From a virus: a stretch of DNA of 41,092 bases. Below, one piece after another: positions 7,767-15,798 of this stretch. The stretch spans positions 714-41,805 of IMG/VR virus record IMGVR_UViG_3300000116_000048; one strand, written 5' to 3'. Both the position numbers and the translations under genes were made by a program. Numbering within the stretch: position 1 is the stretch's first letter; the number at the start of each line of letters is the position of its first letter. Below the pieces are notes generated by a model. That model was not told the origin of the DNA and did no database searches. It saw only the letters and a program-made list of their open reading frames with translations.

Positions 7767-10700
7767 TTCATTCTCTCCGAAGCGAGTTGTGCTTTGACAC
7801 GCTTAGATGCGCCTTCGTATCGTCTGTCTCTAGCAGGCATGTTCTTGGCCTTCTGAATGTTCTTAGATCGCTTTTCAAGATCCTGCAACGTGTAAGACAT
7901 CAAGGGGTACGCGGCGTTGTGCTTGCGCGTTTCTTCCATTGCGCCCTTGAAGTTTCCTGATGTAAGCATGGCCGCTGCTTTCGACATCGAGCTATCGTTG
8001 ACTTCCTTCAGGGCCATGATTCTGTCAAATTCCATTGCCCACACGGTTTCATCAACCGTTCTGAAGCCACCAGCCAATTGCATCCAAGTGCCACGGCCTT
8101 TGTCTCTGTCGTATGCACGAACCCTACCCTGGTCATCGTAGTCAGTTCCTTCAAAACCAGACAGGTGTTCTACGTTCTTAGCCAGCCACTTGAACGCAGG
8201 ACCAGTGTCCTTCATAGCTCGATACGCTCTAGTTGCGTAACCAACGGGCTGGACTGTATCTGCCGTCATCGCGTTATACATGTCCTCAAAGAAGCCAAGT
8301 GACGGTCCTGTGAGCTGAGATTTAACTCTATCCGCCGCCGTTTTTCCGTATGGCTCTGCGAACAAAGACAGTGACCCAGAAACGTCTGCACCCATGATTG
8401 CAGGCAAACCAAACATCAATGCGTTTGCAGCCTCGTCTCCTAGGTTCTTCTGTAGTGTCTTCCTAGTCTTGTACAGCACGTTGTCTTTTCGTGATGACTC
8501 ATCACACAGTCCAACAAGCTCACATGCCCCTTGGAGCAAGAAGTATCCTGGCAAAACCGTGAACATCAGCCCCTTGAATCCGCCCACGATGGTGTTAATC
8601 AACAACCACTTTCCTGCACCTGTGTAGTTCTTCTGTTTCATTAGATTGATGCCAAAACCAATCATGTTGAATTGGAACCTTCGGTACTGAAGCAAGGAAC
8701 TAGCAATAGGGCCATTCAGAATTGGTGGCAGGTTTGACCTGGTGTACGCAAACTGGCTGCCGACGTACCCTTCAACTCTTGCATACTCTTGGGCTTCTGC
8801 CTTAGAAAGTCCCAGCTTGAGTCCGTGCATGTAGTAGGCCAGAGCTGAGAAGTTCATGTTTCTGACTTCAGATTGGGAGCTAATCTTGTTTCTCAAGATA
8901 TGCTTGTCCATCATCTGTTGTCCCTTGTTTACAAGGTCGATTGCCTTTGTTCCGAACTTACTCTCTGTGCCGTCCAAGTACATGCCACTTGTAACAGAGA
9001 TATGCCCGATTTCTTCTAGGATCTTCTTACCTTCCTCTGTGTTGTGCATAGCAGCAGCTTCACGGAAGGTCTTAAGTCCCACGACCGGCAATACAGTTTG
9101 CAATGGTTGGGTAGAGTTGACTACCCATTGTTTAGGTGTTTTGAGCTGACGCAAGTAGTTGAAACTACGAAGCGCGGCCAAAGTCCTTCTTGTAGGCATG
9201 TCTCCCATCATTCTTCCAACCACAGGCAGGCTAGTAAGAACGCCATCTACTACAACTTCAGATTTGGTAGGTCTATTGAAAAGAGTTCTATCTAGATGCT
9301 GTTCAAGATACTCTGCCCAGTAAGGGTCAGTTTTTCTCAACTGTTCAATAACAGGCTGCGCTTGCCTAATCATGAGTCCGCCAAACTTCCACCTATTGAA
9401 GTTCCTGCGTTGCATCTGCCAAACTCTTGGGAAGTCCATGCTGAAACCTTCAGCAGCTACATCGCCTCTTTGCATCATCGGCGCATAGAATGGCTTCGCG
9501 TTCTGCTTCAGCTTGACCACGCCACGGAGAGCGTCATTGATTTCTCTGCTTTCCATGTCAGAAGCCGACTTGATTTGTTTTCTAAGCTGGTTTCTTTGCC
9601 TTTGCGTCATGGTGGCCGACTCACCACTAGCATCAAAGTTGTTTGCTGGTTTAGCTTCGTAATTTGTAAACTCAGCACCTCGCTCTGAGTCCTTGAAGCT
9701 CTTCAGCTTTTCATATGCTTCAGCCTGGGTGTCTGCGTCACCAACAATGACATATGTGCCATCTTCTCTGAATGCCTTCAGCTTGTACTTCCCAAAGAAA
9801 GCGTGATGGAAGTGGCTGTATTGCCTGCCCCAATCAGACGGAACTCTTTGTGCAACCAGTTCTTCCACTAGCTCTTCTTTGCTAATGTATCGATTTTCAC
9901 TCGTGAAGATTTTTTTGCCGTCAATGGTGTCTACTTCGAGGTCTTCGTAAAGAGCTGGTCTTCCTTCTTCGCTTGTCAACGCAGCTTTCTTCAGCGAGTC
10001 AAACGAGTCTCTAGCCAGAACAGAGCGAACAAAACCGCGCTTCTCTTCAACGATTTCTTGCCTTTGTACCTCAGACTCTTGCCTGAAGTACAAGAGTGCG
10101 TCTTGGACTTCTTGTGGGAGGTCTTTGACTTTGGCAGACTTTCCGATTGTATCTGCTGGGTTTTCAAAGTATGTAACTTCTGTATCACCATCCAGCACTG
10201 TGTTTTCTTCTTTGAGTGGCACATATTGGTCTACCAACTGGGCAAACTTAAAGCCCTTGTTTCCTTTCCAATCGTCAGGCATTGCGTTGTACGCTTCAGA
10301 GTCCGCTGCGGCCTGGCGTTGAGTAAGGATTTCCATATCCATCGCTTTGGCAATAATGTTTCTTACAGCTTCTCTAACTGGGTTGCCGCTCTTTGTAGCC
10401 ATGACTGCGTAATGCAGAGGTGTAAGAAAAGGAGCAAGCAGCCTAGACACCCTTGGCCCCTTATCAGGGCCATCGTCTAAGAGGATGTCTTCATCCATGT
10501 CCTCATCAGCAGGCGGCAGAGCAAGAACTCTCCTACGCATGTCGTTCAACTTGCTCATCATGGAGAGCTGCTCTGGGTCAGCTTCTTCTTCAGATCTAGC
10601 CATGTCTGTATCTAGGCTAAACCTACCGCCTTCGTCAGTAACTGAGTTAAACACAGCTTGGGAAGTTGGGTCTAGTGCTTGGTCAATAGACGCACTGTTT

Positions 10701-13700
10701 GCGAGCAAGCCGTTCTCTTCAATTAGATCAACAAGCCTGTTCTTAGCATCTTCAGATGAAACAGCATCGTCTTCGTACCAAGGCGTGTTTTCTGCCCTAT
10801 TTGCAACTGCCCTGTCATTGACGTAGCCGTCAACAAAAACCATCTCACTGTTCTTGTCTGCGTGTTGAACCATACGACCAGGCAACATCATGCTTGGAAT
10901 CTGGCGACTTACTTGCCCCCATGTTCTCGCAGACATTTCGTAGACCTTGTTGTCGATCTCGTAAAAGATTTTGCCACCAGCCATGGTCATGCCGTAGGTG
11001 GGAGAGTCGAAATCCTTATCCTGCACCTTGCGCTGTGGGATTCTTGTGTCTTCATTAAGTTCAACACTTGCAATAATGTCACTTAGCCTGTTTTTGCTGA
11101 TTCCTCCATTATCCCTAATGGCCTGGGCAAACGCCTTGGCTTCTGTAAGGTTTAGGCCAAAGGCATCCGCAGCCATACCGGCAAACTTCTGTGGCGATCC
11201 ATGACCAGCCATAGACAACCCGGTAAACATCGACACCAGGTTATCTTTAGCCTTTTTGTATTCTTGCAACGTGTGCTTTGCTGTTCTGTTCATCAGTCCA
11301 GCAGGCTTAATCCCATTGCGAGTAACTGCGTTAGCTGCACCTGCCGTAAGCTGCCCAGCAAACTCGTTCGGGTCAAGGCTAAACCGACCCACATGACGAT
11401 AGTCACGAAGTTTTGCTGGGTTGCCTTCAGCAATGACGCGGTATGGCACTGATGTCCAATACTGTTGTGTAGCTGAGTCCTCTATATCAAAGATTTCAGA
11501 CTCAACTTGATCTGGGTCTTCAACAAGTTGTTGTTCAGAAATGGCATCAATGGCTTTTGTTAGCGTTGCCATTTTGCCGCGTGTCATGCCATGGAACTCT
11601 AGCCTATTACCTTCTATGCGAACATCGCCGTAAACTTCCATTGCGTATTGTTTAGGCAACTCTCGGCTGTTGTCTTGCAGAAGGTCAATTTCTCTCTGTC
11701 CGAACCCCTGTCTCTCTAACTCTGCGAGGAATGTTTCATCTAGTGTTGCACCCAGACTTACAACACCCATTAGCTCTGATGCGTTAATAACGCCTTCTTC
11801 AGAATCCTGTTCTAGTGCATACAGTCTATCTGACACTCGTGACATATCTATTGGTGAATTCTCAATCACCGTTTCAATGTCTTCCATTGCGTTTCGTGCA
11901 ATTTTGTCCAAGGCAAGCATGTCGTGGTTCATTGGCCCCACATCGCCATCTGCGTCAGTCACATTGCCATCACTGTCTGCGAAAAACTCACCACTCAAAC
12001 TCAACCTAGATGTGGGTTCGTTTGGTTTAGGAGTCCGTAGCTCTTCGTTTGTAGGAGCCTTTACGAATCCAAGCCCAGTTTCATCTGGCGCAGCGCGTCT
12101 ATTAGTACCGCTTTCGTCTAGGGCTTCCATGAACTCAGTCACGGACATATGTTCAGCACCACCTGGTCCTGACGAGGGATACTTAGTTTCGCGTTCAGCC
12201 TTGAGTGTGTCGAGAGCATCGCCAACAAGTGTTGCCAGTCTTTGTTTCTGCAACACATTCATATTGCCGTCTTCGGCTTTGATCATAAACGATTCTGGAA
12301 GTGCCAAAACTCCCTTGGAGAACTTCTTGCCATCCTTAGCTCGTTTGAATCCAAGGCGGCCCATAACTTTGGCAAATGCCCCAGCCATGCCTGTGAAGTC
12401 AGCATCTGACGAGTTTGTTTCGAGAACTTCAATCAGACCATCTTTCTCTGCAAGGACTTCAGCAACAATTTCAGCCATAAGTGATGGTGCTTCTTCCATC
12501 AGCTTCTTGTGGCTAATCTTGGCGTTTTTGTTCTTAGCGTATGCCTTGCTGTAGTTTGAGTTGTATTGCAGCAGTTTCTGGCGGATCAAAGAAGGGTCGT
12601 GTCTCACCAGATCCCGCACAAGCCTGTTCCACGCTCCAGGGTTTCTAATTTCGAGGTCATGAAGTGCCTCGTGGTAAAAAACCTTGATAAGAGCGTCATT
12701 CTCCGTCAGGGCGGAATTGATGGCAATTACACCGGGGATATTAGACTCGTGGAACCCACGGAACCCGCGTCGGACACCACGGTAATAGACCACCGTAATG
12801 CCATATTCCTTTGCCTTGTCTGAGACCTTCTTTTGAGCGTCTGTGAGGGGCTGTGAGCCGTCGTCTACGAAGACCTCCACATTACTGGTGTCTTCGCCTG
12901 CCTCCTCTAGCCGTTGCCTTAGAGACGATTCTAGGGCGTTTGACGAGACATTGGTTCTTTCAACGCTCTGGTTGGGGAAAGTAGCCGTTTCTTCAGCCAA
13001 TGTGGCTTCTTTGGCTGGCTGTGCCTGCGTAGACTCAGGAGTGCGGCGAACCTCCTGGTCTACCAGGTTATTCCATATTGCCTTGGCTTCGTCTATGTCT
13101 GACTTCGACGGCGGCGTGGGGCTTGCTTCAGCAAAGATTCCTGTGGCAAGCGGCCTGTCTTGGAGAAAGAACATCTGTGCCATGAGCTGGGCATCTCTGA
13201 TCTTACCGGATTGCATACCTCCGATAAGCACCGAGAGAATTCTTCTTGCCTCTTCTTCTCCGTAGATTTCGACAAGTCGGCTGACTGCTGCGTTGACGTT
13301 GGCTTGTTCATCTTGGGATTGCTCAAGTGCTTCACCTTCTCTAATTGTGTCTTCTTGAACCTGCTTGCGTGCTTCTGCGCGTTCAGTCTTGCCGTCATCA
13401 ACAATCTTGTCTTCTTTTGCTTCCTTTGCCTTCTTAGCTTCTTGCAGTTTGCCCCTGGTTTTAGCAACTTCATCTGGAGTTCCGCCTAGAAACGGCACTA
13501 CTGGCTTTCTTCCTACTTCGCCTCGCCTGCGAAGTTCAACAACTCTCTCTACAACTGCCTCTGCAACTACACCGTCAGGCAAAAGACCTTGTGATTGCAT
13601 ATAGGCTACTACGGCTTCTGGTGTAGTAGCCTCACTAGCCACTAGATCAGTACCAGCTATCCTATTTGCTTCAGAAATTGAATTGTCAATGTCTTGACGC

Positions 13701-15781
13701 TGTGATGTTCGTAGTTCGACTCCTTGTCTTTCTGGAGTACCACGCACCGTTTCAGGCGTGGCTTGCCTTGCGCGGTCGAGCTGCCCTTGCCTCTCAGACA
13801 ACGCCTTCTGCAACCTAGCCCTAGCCTGTTTTGAAGAACCAATCTTGCCTATGCCGTTTTCGCGCAAAATTTTGTTCAACTCACTTCTGCTAACACCTTC
13901 TCCAGTCGCGTCTAGCAGTGCAATTTCTGCTGCTAGTTCAGGGTGTTGGTTGATGAGTTCATCTATAGCTTGTTCAAACTGCTGATCTGTAGAGGACGAA
14001 GTAAGTGCGTTGGCAACCGCCTTTGCTCCTGACTTTCGCTTATTCGCAATTAGAGCCTCGCCGTTTTCTTTTCCTAGCATCAAAGCCACAAGCGTTGTGT
14101 TGTCGATGTTACCCGTGTCTCGACCTCGAATCTGAAGTTCAACAACTGCCATTAGTGGTGTAACACGGATTCTATCTCCGTCTTCACCGACGAAAACCTG
14201 CTCGTCGGCACCAAACTCTGATTCGATAGCTCTCCACAAATCCAAGTCTGACAATTTACCAAAGTCAGAGCGACGTTCTTCGACTGTAGCTCTTTGCTTA
14301 GATTCTTCTCTAGATTGCACTTCGGCTTCAAACAAAGACTTCTGAATGAAGTAAGCTCGTTTGTCGATAGCTTCCTGCTGCTCTGGCGACCTACTTTGTC
14401 CAGATGGTTGCATTCCCTTGATTACAACACCAGCGGGACCGCCTAGCAGCGCACCCGCAGCAGCAGCTCTGTACAGCTTGTACATGTAGCCTTCGTTGAG
14501 GAACCCAATCTGCTGAAGCCGTTCATCATCATCACGAATAGAAGCAATGCTTGCAATCGCTGCGTCAGTCAAAGCGGTTTCTGCCGCTTCTTGAAAACCT
14601 TCAGCTCCTGCACCCAGCATGAAGTTTCTCATTACTCTACCTGGCAAGGTAGTGGCAGCAAGGCCGCGAGCTGCTTTGCTGGTAAAGAAAAACCCACCAT
14701 CAATTTTAGATGTCAGAGCAGTTGATGCGCCAGCAGAAAGAGCTTCGCCGAGCATCACGGGGAACGCTTCAGTGGGGGACATTCCTCTGTTGACCACGTA
14801 CTCGTTGTAACTGTCTGAGTATTGCGTTCCGAATGTTTGTGCGCCAGAGAATCCAGCAAATGCTCTGCTCATTCTTTTGGCTGTTTGTTTTGCTGTGTAC
14901 TTAGCTGCTGAACCGGCTACGCCTCTAACAATAGCACTGCTGCCCCCTGTGGCAATTGCGAGGCCAATGTCCACGATAAATCTAGGGGAAGCCCTAAGTG
15001 CATCGATGACTGCGTTGTCAGGAAGTGGGCCATAGTCCATTCCTGTTTGTTGATCGATGTTGACTTGATAAGTTGCAATTTTTGCAGACTCAACCACCTG
15101 CATTCCGTAATCCATCATTGAAGAAGCAACAGAGTTTTCCCCGAAAACTTTTTCGCCAAATGTGCCTGCGGCTTGAATGTATCCGCCCACTTCTTCGCCT
15201 GTGCTATAAAAGCCCTGCAACAGTGCGCTGCCAACAATGTCCGCGTAACCGCGTTCAACTTCAGGTGCTTCTGGCGTTGGAGCCAGGCCCATAGCCTCTC
15301 TTTTCTTAGGGTCTGCAAAAGTTCCCATTCTCTTGTATGGGTCTCTGTTGTAATGCCTAGCAATTGCAGAAGTATATTCGCCATCAGTAAGAGTTCTGGG
15401 CTTAGGCTTCGACACACCCATGCGTTCTCTGAGCGCACTTCTCTGCACCATTTCTTGTGGCGCGATTGGCCGCATGGATTCTGTTTCAGCAGACAATCCA
15501 CGCGCAACCTGGTCTTCGTTTTCGTATAGACGGCCAAAGTCAGCAGACTTTTGTTCAAAATCTTGTTGTCTGAATTTAAACTCTGGGTCTAGAACCAAAT
15601 CGTCGTCAGGTGCATCCATGCCCTCGTTTGCAAGACGCATCGCAGCACTTCTAGCTTTGTCTTTTTCTGATTCGAGTTCTTGTGGCGTGGGCAATGTCCC
15701 GGCTACGATTCCTTTGTCCTCGTTTCCAAACTTTGTAGAAAGCATGTCGAGAATGTTGTCATCGTTATTGAAAGCGGTCAT
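7763..15781 (-). CDS. Giant internal virion (polyvalent-type) protein with metallopeptidase motif
   Basis: This 2672-residue protein is most likely packaged in the virion and injected with the DNA. Residues about 1-170 are charged. About 180-460 hold Gly/Ala-rich hydrophobic segments (such as DIGLAIATGGSSAIVRG and GALLGGPAGVV) that could insert in membranes. A zinc peptidase motif HEALH lies at 1037-1041 with AEIVAE at 1103-1108 as a candidate third ligand. RLSL/RFSL linkers occur at 1259, 1466 and 1720. The C-terminal third contains the aromatic-rich region I associate with large polyvalent phage proteins (FAYTRSNLPP, LLQYRRFQFN) and a hydrophobic stretch near 2385-2420. It ends the late operon with its upstream partner of 986 residues. 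The polyvalent label is from pattern memory; family domains should be checked by profile search. Confidence 0.85.
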   Translation of the reverse strand: MTAFNNDDNILDMLSTKFGNEDKGIVAGTLPTPQELESEKDKARSAAMRLANEGMDAPDDDLVLDPEFKFRQQDFEQKSADFGRLYENEDQVARGLSAETESMRPIAPQEMVQRSALRERMGVSKPKPRTLTDGEYTSAIARHYNRDPYKRMGTFADPKKREAMGLAPTPEAPEVERGYADIVGSALLQGFYSTGEEVGGYIQAAGTFGEKVFGENSVASSMMDYGMQVVESAKIATYQVNIDQQTGMDYGPLPDNAVIDALRASPRFIVDIGLAIATGGSSAIVRGVAGSAAKYTAKQTAKRMSRAFAGFSGAQTFGTQYSDSYNEYVVNRGMSPTEAFPVMLGEALSAGASTALTSKIDGGFFFTSKAARGLAATTLPGRVMRNFMLGAGAEGFQEAAETALTDAAIASIASIRDDDERLQQIGFLNEGYMYKLYRAAAAGALLGGPAGVVIKGMQPSGQSRSPEQQEAIDKRAYFIQKSLFEAEVQSREESKQRATVEERRSDFGKLSDLDLWRAIESEFGADEQVFVGEDGDRIRVTPLMAVVELQIRGRDTGNIDNTTLVALMLGKENGEALIANKRKSGAKAVANALTSSSTDQQFEQAIDELINQHPELAAEIALLDATGEGVSRSELNKILRENGIGKIGSSKQARARLQKALSERQGQLDRARQATPETVRGTPERQGVELRTSQRQDIDNSISEANRIAGTDLVASEATTPEAVVAYMQSQGLLPDGVVAEAVVERVVELRRRGEVGRKPVVPFLGGTPDEVAKTRGKLQEAKKAKEAKEDKIVDDGKTERAEARKQVQEDTIREGEALEQSQDEQANVNAAVSRLVEIYGEEEARRILSVLIGGMQSGKIRDAQLMAQMFFLQDRPLATGIFAEASPTPPSKSDIDEAKAIWNNLVDQEVRRTPESTQAQPAKEATLAEETATFPNQSVERTNVSSNALESSLRQRLEEAGEDTSNVEVFVDDGSQPLTDAQKKVSDKAKEYGITVVYYRGVRRGFRGFHESNIPGVIAINSALTENDALIKVFYHEALHDLEIRNPGAWNRLVRDLVRHDPSLIRQKLLQYNSNYSKAYAKNKNAKISHKKLMEEAPSLMAEIVAEVLAEKDGLIEVLETNSSDADFTGMAGAFAKVMGRLGFKRAKDGKKFSKGVLALPESFMIKAEDGNMNVLQKQRLATLVGDALDTLKAERETKYPSSGPGGAEHMSVTEFMEALDESGTNRRAAPDETGLGFVKAPTNEELRTPKPNEPTSRLSLSGEFFADSDGNVTDADGDVGPMNHDMLALDKIARNAMEDIETVIENSPIDMSRVSDRLYALEQDSEEGVINASELMGVVSLGATLDETFLAELERQGFGQREIDLLQDNSRELPKQYAMEVYGDVRIEGNRLEFHGMTRGKMATLTKAIDAISEQQLVEDPDQVESEIFDIEDSATQQYWTSVPYRVIAEGNPAKLRDYRHVGRFSLDPNEFAGQLTAGAANAVTRNGIKPAGLMNRTAKHTLQEYKKAKDNLVSMFTGLSMAGHGSPQKFAGMAADAFGLNLTEAKAFAQAIRDNGGISKNRLSDIIASVELNEDTRIPQRKVQDKDFDSPTYGMTMAGGKIFYEIDNKVYEMSARTWGQVSRQIPSMMLPGRMVQHADKNSEMVFVDGYVNDRAVANRAENTPWYEDDAVSSEDAKNRLVDLIEENGLLANSASIDQALDPTSQAVFNSVTDEGGRFSLDTDMARSEEEADPEQLSMMSKLNDMRRRVLALPPADEDMDEDILLDDGPDKGPRVSRLLAPFLTPLHYAVMATKSGNPVREAVRNIIAKAMDMEILTQRQAAADSEAYNAMPDDWKGNKGFKFAQLVDQYVPLKEENTVLDGDTEVTYFENPADTIGKSAKVKDLPQEVQDALLYFRQESEVQRQEIVEEKRGFVRSVLARDSFDSLKKAALTSEEGRPALYEDLEVDTIDGKKIFTSENRYISKEELVEELVAQRVPSDWGRQYSHFHHAFFGKYKLKAFREDGTYVIVGDADTQAEAYEKLKSFKDSERGAEFTNYEAKPANNFDASGESATMTQRQRNQLRKQIKSASDMESREINDALRGVVKLKQNAKPFYAPMMQRGDVAAEGFSMDFPRVWQMQRRNFNRWKFGGLMIRQAQPVIEQLRKTDPYWAEYLEQHLDRTLFNRPTKSEVVVDGVLTSLPVVGRMMGDMPTRRTLAALRSFNYLRQLKTPKQWVVNSTQPLQTVLPVVGLKTFREAAAMHNTEEGKKILEEIGHISVTSGMYLDGTESKFGTKAIDLVNKGQQMMDKHILRNKISSQSEVRNMNFSALAYYMHGLKLGLSKAEAQEYARVEGYVGSQFAYTRSNLPPILNGPIASSLLQYRRFQFNMIGFGINLMKQKNYTGAGKWLLINTIVGGFKGLMFTVLPGYFLLQGACELVGLCDESSRKDNVLYKTRKTLQKNLGDEAANALMFGLPAIMGADVSGSLSLFAEPYGKTAADRVKSQLTGPSLGFFEDMYNAMTADTVQPVGYATRAYRAMKDTGPAFKWLAKNVEHLSGFEGTDYDDQGRVRAYDRDKGRGTWMQLAGGFRTVDETVWAMEFDRIMALKEVNDSSMSKAAAMLTSGNFKGAMEETRKHNAAYPLMSYTLQDLEKRSKNIQKAKNMPARDRRYEGASKRVKAQLASERMN

Positions 15782-15798
15782 CGGTTGTCAATACCCTA

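Noticed and set aside
11670-12554. 294-residue + strand frame rich in Ser, inside the giant - strand gene
   Set aside because: It is antisense to the giant gene, has the Ser/Leu-rich composition typical of such shadows, and shows no motif or ribosome binding site.
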